Shown here: piece by piece, positions 37,979 to 46,366 of the stretch
Numbering within the stretch: position 1 is the first letter of the stretch
How the letters are laid out: every line of letters begins with the position of its first letter
Translations under genes and position numbers: made by a program
Notes under the pieces: generated by a model
What the model was told of the DNA's origin: nothing
Databases searched by the model: none
Seen by the model: only the letters and a program-made list of their open reading frames with translations
Source of the DNA: Cupriavidus sp. D39
GTDB lineage: Bacteria > Pseudomonadota > Gammaproteobacteria > Burkholderiales > Burkholderiaceae
Direction: 5' to 3'
Assembly (NCBI RefSeq): GCF_026627925.1
Contig: NZ_JAPNLE010000006.1
Coordinates: forward strand, 248,001-312,000
DNA length: 64,000 nucleotides

Positions 37979-39200
37979 GCAACGCCAGTGAAGCTGGCGA
38001 ACAAAGAAAGACAGGAACTGCTATCGCTGGTCGAGCGGAAGACGGCCGCGCAGCGGATGTGATGCGCGCGCGAATCGCGTTGTGGGCCCACGAGGGCCAC
38101 TCCAATACGGTCATTGCGCAGGAACTGGGCGTATCGGTGCAAACGGTCTGCCTGTGGCGCAAGCGCATTGCCCAGCAAGGTGCCAAAGGCATTCGCGAGG
38201 GGAGCGCAGTGGCCGTCCGCCACGTATCACGCAGGAAGCGCGACTGCAGTTGATCGCGCTGGCGTGTGAAACGCAGGAACCTGAGGGACGGGTCACGCCC
38301 ACGCTCGACGAGATTGTGGCGCGCGCCGTGGAGCGCGGCGTCGTCGGGCAGATCAGCCGCAGCCAGGTGCAGCGCATTCTGCAGGCCGGCGACGTGCGTC
38401 CGCACCGGGTCCAACGGCTGGCGTGTGAAACGCAGGAACCTGAGGGACGGGTCACGCCCACGCTCGACGAGATTGTGGCGCGCGCCGTGGAGCGCGGCGT
38501 CGTCGGGCAGATCAGCCGCAGCCAGGTGCAGCGCATTCTGCAGGCCGGCGACGTGCGTCCGCACCGGGTCCAACAATGGCTACACAGCCCAGACCCGGCC
38601 TTTCGCGAGAAGGTCACGGGGATTTGCAAACTGTACCGCAAGGCGCCTCGAAACGCGGTGGTGCTCAGTATTGACGAGAAGACCGGCATTCAGGCCATCG
38701 AGCGTAAGCACCCGGGACGTGCACCCGCGCCGGGGCGGCTGCGTCGGCGTGAGTTTGAATATGTTCGCCACGGCACCCAGGCGTTGATTGCCGCGCTGGA
38801 TGTGCATTCCGGACAGGTGCTGGCAGACTGCCGCGAGCGACGCACCCAGGACGATCTGGTGGCCTTCATGGAGCGCGTGGCAACCGCGTACCCGGGCAAA
38901 CAGGTGCACGTCGTCTGGGACAACCTGAACACACATCGCGCACAGGCCGTCTGGCAGGCGTTCAACGCACGGCACAATGAGCGGTTCCACTTCCACTTCA
39001 CGCCGTTGCACGCGAGCTGGGTCAATCAGATCGAACTCTGGTTTGCCCGCTACACGCGCCGAGTGCTGCGCCATGCGAGTCACACCAGCACCGCGCACCT
39101 GCGCGAGCGCACCGAGCAGTTTGTCCGCGCGCACAATCAGACGGCACGCCCGTTCAAATGGACTTTCCGGGGCTATCCGCTGCAAACCGGCGCATCGTAA
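37961..39200 (+). CDS. IS630-family transposase with internal duplication and frame breaks
   Basis: About 414 residues when two one-base breaks are repaired, in GG at 38054 and GGGG at 38199-38202. N-terminal HTH region: VMRARIALWAHEGHSNTVIA, QELGVSVQTVCLWRKRIAQQ. The DDE catalytic domain has VLSIDEKTGIQAIERKHPG (first Asp), HVVWDNLNTHRAQAVW (second Asp) and HASWVNQIELWFARYTRRVL (Glu). A 53-codon segment (LACETQEPEGRVTPTLDEIV to DVRPHRVQ) occurs twice in tandem between HTH and DDE domains, so the protein is 53 residues longer than expected. Whether it still transposes is unknown. Confidence 0.9.
38259..38576 (+). repeat. 159-bp tandem duplication inside the transposase
   Basis: Two adjacent copies, 38259-38417 and 38418-38576, identical apart from the last two bases. 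The period of exactly 53 codons keeps the frame open. The identity of the copies points to a recent event or an assembly artefact. Confidence 0.95.
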
Positions 39201-39212
39201 TCGAGGATCGAC

Positions 39213-39512
39213 ATGCCAGCTTTACCCGCCAAACATTACGCTGCCGAACTGCAGCGGCAACTACGCACCCTGCTCGGCCACGAGCAGATCGTCACGCAGG
39301 CCTACGGGCGTCACCTGCTGATCAAACGTATGGACGACGAGGAGCCGACAGTGGTGGCTCGGCTGACCGAGCTCAGCCGCAATCGTTATGGCGCCGCCTT
39401 TCGTACCCATAGTGGGCGTTGGGAACCTCTGCCCGGCACCGGCACACTCGACGAGATGGCCGAGGTGATCGTCACCCTACTGGAGCCATATTTGCAGCCC
39501 GATAATTATTAA
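39213..39512 (+). CDS. IS630 passenger protein of unknown function
   Basis: A 99-residue acidic, soluble protein (MPALPAKHYAAELQRQLRTL, HLLIKRMDDEEPTVVARL, FRTHSGRWEPLPGTGTLDEM, ending LLEPYLQPDNY). It starts 12 bp after the transposase stop with GAGGATCGAC upstream, and its 3' end reaches into the right inverted repeat. It could be a transposition modulator or a cargo gene. No hydrophobic segment, Cys or recognisable motif. Position inside the element is certain; function is not. Confidence 0.8.
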   Translation: MPALPAKHYAAELQRQLRTLLGHEQIVTQAYGRHLLIKRMDDEEPTVVARLTELSRNRYGAAFRTHSGRWEPLPGTGTLDEMAEVIVTLLEPYLQPDNY

Positions 39513-39534
39513 ACCTATTTACGATATGTTGTAC
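39503..39534. repeat. IS630 right terminal inverted repeat
   Basis: TAATTATTAAACCTATTTAC followed by GATATGTTGTAC, complementary to the left end. TA at 39535-39536 is the probable target duplication. Confidence 0.85.
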
Positions 39535-39550
39535 TAGCACGGCGTTCAAA

Positions 39551-40020
39551 TGGTGACTGCCGTGACGAGCAAAACAAGGCCGAACATAGCGAGCACCGCG
39601 CGTGCTACATGGGAATACTCCCATCAATCTCGTAGGGTCGTCCAATCGCAGTCGATTGACGTTTGGCGCGCATCTGTGCTGCCAAAGAGAGCGGCTCCTG
39701 CGCCCTGAAGTCTCTGTCCCTTGAGCCAAACCTTGTTCAAGGGTTGTATCGCTATCCAGAACACGCCATGCGCAGTCAGCAGGCAAAGGAATGCGACCAG
39801 CGTTAGCCAGAAGCTGGTGCTGGCGAATGGCGTCACAAACATCAGCATGAGCATTGCGAGCATCGCGCCAGCTTCGCCGAACATCCCGCCAATGGTGAAT
39901 CCTGGGTAGTAGATAGTCTGGACGCCGAGATAGCATCCTTGTTCAGTCTCAGCTTCCCCGGCAACTCGAGCGCATGGGCTAGCGAAAGCCCCATACCGAT
40001 CGCAATGAGCACATGGTTCC
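39551..40020 (-). pseudogene. Multi-pass membrane protein relic (DUF1772-like)
   Basis: Hydrophobic segments IYYPGFTIGGMFGEAGAMLA, MLAMLMLMFVTPFASTSFWL, LTLVAFLCLLTAHGVFWIAI and, at the end, VLAMFGLVLLVTAVTI surround a soluble loop ending DWTTLRD. There TGA replaces the expected CGA (Arg) before WEYSHVARAV, a nonsense mutation. A one-base deletion also separates the N-terminal part (IGMGLSLAHALELPGKLRLN). The first codons are missing where it joins the HiPIP-leader palindrome. Fold assignment by resemblance only. Confidence 0.6.
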
Positions 40021-40128
40021 TCCGAACGCTTGCGTTCCAGGCGCGAGCGCATACCGTGAAAGGATGCGAGCTTGCGTCGGCGTGCTAACAATCTATCCAA
40101 CTCTTTCGACTGGACTGGAGGTGCAGCG

Positions 40129-40238
40129 ATGACTACTCGACGAATATTTCTGAAGGGTTTATCTGGTGTTGTGATGGCGGCCGTGGCCGGCATCACAACA
40201 CCAGATACGCTTTTCAAGAATTTCCTTCGAGTGGTCAT
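40129..40238. repeat. 110-nt near-palindrome built from a HiPIP gene leader
   Basis: The two 55-nt halves are inverted copies, identical at 43 positions with a 17-nt perfect block. Each half encodes a Tat-like leader reading inward from its own ATG: MTTRRIFLKGLSGVVMAAVA on the plus strand and MTTRRKFLKSVSGVVMPATA on the minus strand. Both resemble the leader of the intact HiPIP at 2871 (MTTRRTFLKGISGVVTVAVA), and the plus-strand copy keeps its GGAGGTGCAGCG ribosome binding site. No mature HiPIP domain or cluster Cys follow on either strand. Confidence 0.9.
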
Positions 40239-41006
40239 TGCTGGATCTCCTGTCAAGAGGAGGCTACATGGATGAGCACGCCCCAGCTTGCAGCACAGAG
40301 AGTTTGTTCTCGGGTTCCGAATCAGGTTTCGCGACTGCAAAATGCTCACATCCCTTTCTATGGGTCCATCTAGCCGCTGTCCAGCTCCACGCTACTGTCG
40401 ATCCCATGCTTGCATCGAGTTGGAACTGGATCCGTTATATGTGGAACCCAGATGGAGTTCTGTCGTGACAATGCGTGTTCACAATGCGTTCCATCCGTAC
40501 ATCGTTGCAGGCATCGACTTGTTAGGCGGCGAGAAGCTGGCGGGAATAGCGTAAGGCTTCCTTGGACGCAGCTCTCGGCGGATTGAAGGCCGTCAGAAAA
40601 AACCCCCAATCGTTGCTTTAGTGCGACAGCGATACCCCATCAATTTTGCTTGCCGAGTTGCTGAGCCTTGCACTTCCTGTCCGCATAGAATGGTCGGCTT
40701 CCGACACCCTTGCCGGAAAGAAATGGGCATTCGCTCGCTTGGGTCTTTGACTAGAATTTCGCCGACAGAGGGTAAGAAACGGGTAAGCAGCATCGATTTG
40801 AGCCATCGCCCAACCCGGCCGAGGGCAGCGCCACAGCAATTGCTCGCATTGCCCTACATGCGCCCTCGTGACCCATCTGAGCATTTGACGCCAACCATGG
40901 CCCGCCGGCCTTCCGCTGGTGTATGGATGTAGGAGGTTGCCTGATACCGCTTCGCGTCTTGCGCGCATAAAACCACTACATAAGCGGGCATCCAAACAGA
41001 GGCATC
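40239..41006. other. No gene supported
   Basis: 768 bp. Short frames on both strands lack family resemblance or good starts. Confidence 0.45.
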
Positions 41007-41231
41007 ATGACAATCGCGACTATCCAGGTAATTTTGACTGACGACGGTCGGTGGGCCGTGGAATCCGATGACGCTGGAGGTGAGCGCGTCTACTGTTTTT
41101 CGCGGGCGGCTGCGATTGCTGCCGGTGTGCAGAAGGCGTTGGAGCAAGATGGCGTCCTAATGATTCATGGCGTTGACGACGAACTGACTGAACTCGACTC
41201 AATGGGAAGAGATGCCAAGCGGGCCGTGTAG
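41007..41231 (+). CDS. DUF2188-like small protein
   Basis: A 74-residue protein with the DUF2188 outline: a first strand IQVILTDDGRWAVESDDAGG, an Ala-rich helix FSRAAAIAAGVQKALEQDGV and LMIHGVDDELTELDSMGRD. More divergent than the copies at 15858 and 51224. A short GAGG lies 5 nt before the ATG. Function unknown. It forms a pair with the next small gene. Confidence 0.6.
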   Translation: MTIATIQVILTDDGRWAVESDDAGGERVYCFSRAAAIAAGVQKALEQDGVLMIHGVDDELTELDSMGRDAKRAV

Positions 41232-41386
41232 TCTGCTCCAATCCGCATCAGGATAGGGGGACCATCGAGCGCACGCCGGCAGCCAGGCAGGAGGTCGCGC
41301 TGAATGGCAACATCGCGCGTCGGACGGCGCCTGATCGCCGCCGGATGCTGGTTCCTAACGCAAAGACGACATAGCAAGGGGGAATT

Positions 41387-41644
41387 ATGTATAGCATGCC
41401 TGTCCAGCGGATCCGCGTGGCCTCTGCAAGTCGAGGGCAGTGGACTATCACGGTAGAAAGGACTGATGACGTGGTCACGTCTCTCTATCCCTCTAGAGAG
41501 GCAGCGATCGCCGCCGGCACTGATCTCGCGAAACGCGACAAGATCGAGTTACTGATCCTCGGCCGAGACGGCCGGGTTCGCGCGCGCAAGTGCTTTGGGG
41601 ACGATCTGCGGGAGGAAAGGGAGGTAGCGGTTCGTTCCATATGA
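41387..41644 (+). CDS. DUF2188-like small protein
   Basis: An 85-residue protein with the same plan: IRVASASRGQWTITVERTDD, PSREAAIAAGTDLAKRDK, then IELLILGRDGRVRARKCFGD. GGGGGAATT precedes the ATG. It lies 155 bp after the previous DUF2188-like gene on the same strand, so the two probably arose by tandem duplication. Function unknown. Confidence 0.6.
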   Translation: MYSMPVQRIRVASASRGQWTITVERTDDVVTSLYPSREAAIAAGTDLAKRDKIELLILGRDGRVRARKCFGDDLREEREVAVRSI

Positions 41645-42179
41645 GGGCTCGGCAATGTGCGCGTAGTCCGGATTTCACTCCAAGGTCTGTGTGGGACGCA
41701 GTGCTGACGTGCGCGGTGTTGTGCTGGCGCGAAGTTTCAGCCTCCCGTGCGGGAGACTATGGAAGCGACCCTTTGCACCCTGCACCACGGACTGAAATGC
41801 CGGACGCGCTGCTTGTCAGTGGAATCCTCATTGAACCGCACCGCTGTCGGACTGCGTCCGATACCGCCTGCAGCGTGCCGCCTTGAAACAAATGCTGAAG
41901 GAGCGCAGTTGAGTTGCTTCGCATGGTGAAGGGCCGGCGCCGCCGTGCCCTGCGCGTCAGAAGGCCCGCTCCAGCTTCGTGACTACTGTAGGAATCGTCG
42001 GACATTGAATTCGGAGCCGGGCACCTCCCTGCGCCCGGGGTTACTGCCTATCGTTGCATCATGGCAATACGCAATTACAGCACTTGCACAGCATGCGCCG
42101 CCACATTTGCACTCTGGCCCCGCGGCATGCGGCGCCTTGCGCGATAGCGCGCCCAAGTTCCCACGAATAGAGGTGACAC
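41645..42179. other. No gene supported
   Basis: 535 bp before the lipoprotein gene. Nothing coding is recognisable. The lipoprotein promoter and ribosome binding site (TAGAGGTGACAC) must lie at the right end. Confidence 0.45.
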
Positions 42180-42959
42180 ATGTTTCGATCCAAGACTAGT
42201 CTTATCCTTGGCCTAGCGCTAGCCGCAACGGCAGTCCTCTCAGCATGCGGCGGCGGGGATGACAGCATCGGTGCCCGCATCGGGGTCAGTGAACCGACCG
42301 TGCGCGTGATCCATGCTATTACCGGCGGCCCTAATGTGGATGTGCTGCAGAACGGCACCAAGACCAACCTGCTGAACGAGCCCTACAAGTTTGTTTCGAA
42401 GTACTTCAACGTGGACGAGGGCAACCAGACGTTCTCGTTCAATGTTGCCAACACGGCAACCGAACTCGGGAGGACCACGGTGAACACGCACACCGGCCAC
42501 AAATACACGGTGGTGGCCCTGCCCGGTGCTACCGTGGCGGATGTACTGCAGATCGACGACCCGTTTGAGAAGGGCCTATTCTCCGACAAGGCTCGCGTTC
42601 GCAGTCTGAACGCATCGTTCAATGCACAGAATGTCGATATCTATCTGACCGTCCCGGCGGCTGACCTGGCAGCGGCAACGCCTACGTTTGCAGCAGTCGC
42701 GTACAAGTCGGCGGTACCTGCATCGGGCAGCGATTCGATCGACCTGAATGGCGGCACCTATCGCCTGCGCATCACCACGGCCGGCACCAAGACCGTGATC
42801 TTTGACTCGGGCGCGCTGACGCTGGCCAACAACGCGGACTGGTTGATCACCACCATCCCGGTCGACGGCATCGGTGCAACAGTACCGAACAAGATCAAGG
42901 TGCTGGTCGCCCGCGGCGATGACGAGTCGCAAGCTGGGCTTGAGTTGGTGACCCAGTAA
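42180..42959 (+). CDS. DUF4397 domain lipoprotein
   Basis: A 259-residue exported lipoprotein. The signal peptide MFRSKTSLILGLALAATAVL ends in a lipobox LSAC with Cys23, followed by a Gly/Asp spacer. The mature part has two beta-rich repeats of the DUF4397 type: VRVIHAITGGPNVDVLQNGT with KYFNVDEGNQTFSFNVANTA, and ARVRSLNASFNAQNVDIYLT with SDSIDLNGGTYRLRITTAGT. The pattern of hearing xVDVYxxG and GTYxLRVTxAGT strands is diagnostic. Probably anchored in the outer membrane facing the periplasm; function unknown. Complete, followed by a strong terminator. Confidence 0.9.
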   Translation: MFRSKTSLILGLALAATAVLSACGGGDDSIGARIGVSEPTVRVIHAITGGPNVDVLQNGTKTNLLNEPYKFVSKYFNVDEGNQTFSFNVANTATELGRTTVNTHTGHKYTVVALPGATVADVLQIDDPFEKGLFSDKARVRSLNASFNAQNVDIYLTVPAADLAAATPTFAAVAYKSAVPASGSDSIDLNGGTYRLRITTAGTKTVIFDSGALTLANNADWLITTIPVDGIGATVPNKIKVLVARGDDESQAGLELVTQ

Positions 42960-42978
42960 TAGGCTTCATTCCTGGCGA

Positions 42979-43007
42979 AAGGCTGGTCCTGCGGGCCGGC
43001 CTTTTTT
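42979..43007 (+). terminator. Rho-independent terminator after the DUF4397 gene
   Basis: An 11-bp stem AAGGCTGGTCC/GGGCCGGCCTT (two G-U pairs in RNA) with a TGC loop, running into TTTTTT. Placed 20 bp after the stop codon. Confidence 0.88.
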
Positions 43008-43612
43008 GGTCTTCTCAGCAAAGAACCCTCCCTTGTCCTGGAGCCACCAGTTCGGCCGTGATCGCACGCGCGATCATCAGGCTGCGCAGCATGGGGCGCA
43101 GCGAACGGCTGTTCTTCTCGATCCCGCCAGAGTCGCGCAGGCAGTCGACCAGGTTCAGGACGGTGGACGGGACGCCTGCACGAGAGATCCGAAAAATGAA
43201 CGTGTGGTCGAGGCCGGTGCCAATGTGCCAAGGCATACGAGCTTTGCGTGTTCCCGTTGAGGCAGGAACTGAACGAAGTGAAGGCGGTTTCTCGTCGGCG
43301 CCGAGTTGGAAACGGAGAAGCCCATCGAAGCCGAGGCAGCATACCGTTGCGCGCTGGAGGCCCAACCAACGTTTCTAGATCCATCAATTTCCCGGGTAAC
43401 AATCACGGCCTGCACCCACGTGCGGTACAGGGGGGCCGCTTCAGGTGAGGTGAACTTTCTTCATGCAGGGATCTCAATCTGGGCTGAATGCGACGAAGAC
43501 AACATTGGGCTCCCTCGCGCCCATCTTCCCATGACCACTTCTGGGGCCGGGCCGCCTAGAATGACAATCAATGTTGCCCATGCCGGATCGCGATAGAAGG
43601 AAGGAGACAGCC
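43008..43612. other. Unassigned region
   Basis: 605 bp. The minus-strand frame at 43015-43365 contains natural-looking sequence (LVDCLRDSGGIEKNSRSLRP, then MLRSLMIARAITAELVAPG) but no recognisable family; it could be the end of a lost gene. Confidence 0.35.
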
Positions 43613-43800
43613 ATGAAAAAGCTAACCTGCCTCGCCGTCATTGCGCTCATGACGAGCGCCGCGGCGTGGGCCCAAGTCGGTGGGGGATACGGCGCCGCCC
43701 CGCGTAGCGCCGATGGCAAGCCCGCAACGGAGCGGGCTGCGCAAGATGCAAGCCGCACTGACGGCGAGCGGCGCGCCGCCAAGCGCGATATGGAAAAGCC
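43613..43800 (+). pseudogene. Small secreted protein, 3' end lost at a junction
   Basis: AGGAGACAGCC precedes MKKLTCLAVIALMTSAAAWA, a clear signal peptide, then GGGYGAAPRSADGKPATERA and a charged helix (RTDGERRAAKRDMEKPA). After about 43800 the sequence is the complement of a BON gene end, so the original 3' part has been replaced. Confidence 0.6.
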
Positions 43801-43814
43801 GGCGTGGGACGCGG

Positions 43815-44562
43815 ATATTGTTGTGCACTTCCCTTCACACCGAATGTCTGCGACCTCCTCGATATTGTATTTCTCGTAGCGATCGTGCACGGTGCCGACG
43901 AGCGTCACAATTCCTCCGCTGACCTCCACCATGACCTCGCTGACATCGATTCCGTCGGTGTTGGCGAGGCGCTCGCACACGTCGTCGCGGATGCGCTCGT
44001 CAGACCGCGTATAGCCCTTGGGGCCCTTGCGCCGGCTAGGTGCTACCTCGGGACGCGCCGCGCCGCTCGTCCCCGCGCCAGGGTCGTAGCCGCGATCGCG
44101 CATGCCGGATGGTTGCCGCTCGCCTTGGTTGTAGCCCTCGCTAAAACGGCTGCGGTAGCCCGGATCGCCCGGGTAGAGGCGCTGGGCGCCGCTATAAGAC
44201 TGGCCGCCGCGTTCGCTGCTGCCAAAGTAGCCGCCGCCATAGCTGGGCTCGCCGCCGCGGCGCGAACGGTCGCGCGCTTCCTGTTCCCGCCATCGGAGGG
44301 CGGGCCCGCCTTGCTGGTAACGCTGGGGTTCCAGCGCGCCGTAGATGCCGTCGCGTTCCTCACCGCCGGACGGATCGTAGCGGCCATAGCCACTGCTATA
44401 GGGATGGGCCGAACGGCCGTCATCGCAGGCGCCATATGCTGCCGCGCCAGTCCTCGCCCCATTCCTGGCCCCATTCGTCGGGACCGCCCAGCGCTCGAGT
44501 GCTAAAGGCGCTGTACTAGATTGAGACCCTTGGCCGGGAACTGCCAGAGGCGAAATGCCCAT
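43815..44562 (-). pseudogene. BON-domain protein truncated at its 3' end
   Basis: A Gly/Ser/Arg/Tyr-rich N-terminal region (GGEPSYGGGYFGSSERGGQS, YNQGERQPSGMRDRGYDPGA) followed by KGPKGYTRSDERIRDDVCER, LANTDGIDVSEVMVEVSGGI and VTLVGTVHDRYEKYNIEEVA, the BON domain of a known Burkholderiaceae layout. The domain should end with a CxGVxDVxNxLRV segment, but it runs into the inverted neighbour after IRCEGKC. The start is uncertain because the first 50 codons are not family-like. Confidence 0.75.
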
Positions 44563-44592
44563 CGCCCCCGACTTTCATCATAGCCTTCTGTT

Positions 44593-44796
44593 TTACCAGC
44601 GTATGTCGCGCTCCCACGTCTTCAATTCCTCTTCCGCGCGCTCCTTGGTATAGCCATAGCGCTCCTGGATGCGGCCGGCAAGCTGATCGCGCTTGCCCCG
44701 GATCTGGGTGAGGTCGTCGTCGGTGAGCTGGCCCCACTTTTCCTTGACCTTGCCTTTGACCTGGTCCCACTTTCCTTCGATCTGATCCCAATTCAT
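44593..44796 (-). CDS. CsbD family stress protein
   Basis: A 67-residue CsbD-like protein: MNWDQIEGKWDQVKGKVKEK, WGQLTDDDLTQIRGKRDQLA, RIQERYGYTKERAEEELKTW. CsbD proteins are abundant, largely disordered or helical stress proteins of unknown activity, induced in stationary phase. Complete length. GGAGCCGAC precedes the ATG. It is downstream of the Cys-repeat protein on the same strand, separated by a hairpin. Confidence 0.95.
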   Translation of the reverse strand: MNWDQIEGKWDQVKGKVKEKWGQLTDDDLTQIRGKRDQLAGRIQERYGYTKERAEEELKTWERDIRW

Positions 44797-44822
44797 GTCG
44801 GCTCCTTGATTGTGTTTGCCGT

Positions 44823-44843
44823 CAGCCCGCCTGGGGCGGGCTG
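44823..44843. repeat. 9-bp hairpin between CsbD and Cys-repeat genes
   Basis: CAGCCCGCC and GGCGGGCTG around a TGG loop. No T-run on either strand; it may stabilise or attenuate the shared transcript. Confidence 0.7.
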
Positions 44844-44867
44844 CTCACGTGTCGCAAAAGGGGTGAC

Positions 44868-45449
44868 TTACTTGGCGTACTTGGCCTTGACGTTGGCCAC
44901 GCACTTGTCCTTGGCATCGCCGGACATGGCATCGCACTTTTCCTTGTCGGCCTTGTAGGCCGCGTCCACGCTTTCCTTCCTGGCATCGGCGCGCGCTTCA
45001 GCCACGTCGGTGCTGGTACCGGTGGCGGCAGCCTTCTCGACCTTGGCCGAACCCAGGGCTTGCTCGTGGGCAGCCTTGGCTTCCTTCACGCACACATCCT
45101 TGTCATTGCCCTTGAGGTCCTCGCACTTCTCCTTGGCCACGCTGTAGTCGGCATCGGCCTTGACCTTGTCCGCCTTGGCGCGTGCCTTGGCGGTGCCGTC
45201 GAGCGTGGCTTCGGCGTTGGCCTTGGCCACTTCCTCATCGCGCTTGGCTTCCTTCACGCAGACGTCTTTCGCATTGCCCTTGAGGCTGTCGCACTGGGCG
45301 CGCGCAGCCTTATAGTTGGCGTTGGCGGTTTTGACGGCCGCGTCATAGTCCGCTTTGGATCCTGCCGGCGCGGCATGCGCCAGCGTGAAGGCGGCAGGGC
45401 CGGCAAACATCATCGAACACACTGCTGCGGTCAGCCATGACTTCACCAT
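44868..45449 (-). CDS. Exported protein with repeated Cys-pair motifs
   Basis: A 193-residue exported protein. A signal peptide (MVKSWLTAAVCSMMFAGPAA, cleavage near AHA) is followed by Ala/Lys/Asp-rich helices. Three copies of a Cys-pair repeat occur: CDSLKGNAKDVCVKEAK, CEDLKGNDKDVCVKEAK and CDAMSGDAKDKCVANVK, each with nine residues between the two Cys. Such proteins are common in Burkholderiaceae and often misnamed TolA-like. Probably periplasmic and alpha-helical; the Cys pairs could form disulfides or bind metal. AAAAGGAGCTCGAT precedes the ATG at 45449. Confidence 0.85.
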   Translation of the reverse strand: MVKSWLTAAVCSMMFAGPAAFTLAHAAPAGSKADYDAAVKTANANYKAARAQCDSLKGNAKDVCVKEAKRDEEVAKANAEATLDGTAKARAKADKVKADADYSVAKEKCEDLKGNDKDVCVKEAKAAHEQALGSAKVEKAAATGTSTDVAEARADARKESVDAAYKADKEKCDAMSGDAKDKCVANVKAKYAK

Positions 45450-45769
45450 ATCGAGCTCCTTTTCAATCGCGAAATACTGTGGAGGGCGGTCTCGCTGTCG
45501 GCGACTGCTTCGGGCGCCCGCATTTGCCCACATCGTGTGTACAGATTACGCACGCACCGCGCCCGCAAGTTGGGCTCCGAAAGCCGCGTAAGACAATTCC
45601 GACACATCGAGCGCGGCATCCCGCCCAAGAGCGCCAACCTTGACCTTGCGCCGCCGCGCGACATCGGCGCTAGACTGTTGTGCTTTCCAGGAGTTACGCG
45701 CATCTTGCTGCACAGGTCCTGCCAGAACTGTGTGGGCAACTGGGTCGGCGTGCCCATGCTGCCCTTCCG

Positions 45770-45875
45770 CAGCAGGCCGTAAAGCGAGCAGGACGACGTC
45801 CAGCTGGAGCTTCGCCGCGCTTTCGATCGCTTCTTCACCATCAACCGCGGTCGATACCAAATGATCGGCCAGCTA
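45770..45875 (-). pseudogene. Receiver-domain relic
   Basis: Encodes DHLVSTAVDGEEAIESAAKL and QLDVVLLAL, the first half of a response-regulator receiver. Ala stands where the phospho-acceptor Asp is expected and the rest is lost. Confidence 0.5.
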
Positions 45876-46366
45876 TGGTGAAAAGCATGTTGCTGGCGAG
45901 GTCGATCGCACCTGGATAACGGCTTATCCCCCCAATTGCTTCACCGTGGGCCAATTCCGGCAGACAACGAGATTGTGTTTCGCTTGTTCAATAGAGGCGC
46001 GATATGCCTCGACCGCAACGCCAAGGTGCGTCAGGTCTGAGAGCCACAATGCACCCGCTCATAGACCGACGGGAATAGCAACCAGCCTGCGCGACGGAAC
46101 GGCATCAGATGGAATACGGGCGTCGGCGTGAGGGAATGCGGGCGGTGCAGGGGGCGCGGGCTTAGTGTAGGGCGGCCTGCCGATTCCCGCATCGAAGGTT
46201 CCGAATTGCCGCCTGGAATTTGCGTCCTGCTGCTCGGGCCAATCAGGATGGATGCGCGGAGGCAATCCTTCGCACCAGGGCGGTGGCGGTCGCGACAGAG
46301 CGCGATCGCGAAACCAGGGTGCCGGCGCGCAAGGCGGTCGGGCCTGGTCTGCGATTCAGTCTCTCT
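45876..46366. other. No gene supported
   Basis: 491 bp with no recognisable coding sequence. Confidence 0.45.

Larger units (their letters stand above)
37906..39534 (+). mobile_element. IS630-family element, complete, with passenger gene
   Basis: 1629 bp bounded by terminal inverted repeats of about 32 bp (GTACAACAT...AAATAGGTT...AATAATTA) and flanked on both sides by TA within CTAG, the target duplication expected for IS630/Tc1-mariner elements. It carries the transposase gene (37961-39200) and a second short ORF (39213-39512), both inside the repeats. A passenger gene is atypical for IS630. It inserted near the start of a hypothetical minus-strand gene. Confidence 0.88.

Noticed and set aside
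38259..38576. CRISPR-like array
   Set aside because: Only two long adjacent units without spacers, in frame within a transposase. This is a tandem gene duplication.
44823..44843. Rho-independent terminator between the Cys-repeat and CsbD genes
   Set aside because: Good stem but no T-run on the transcribed strand, so it was listed only as a hairpin.
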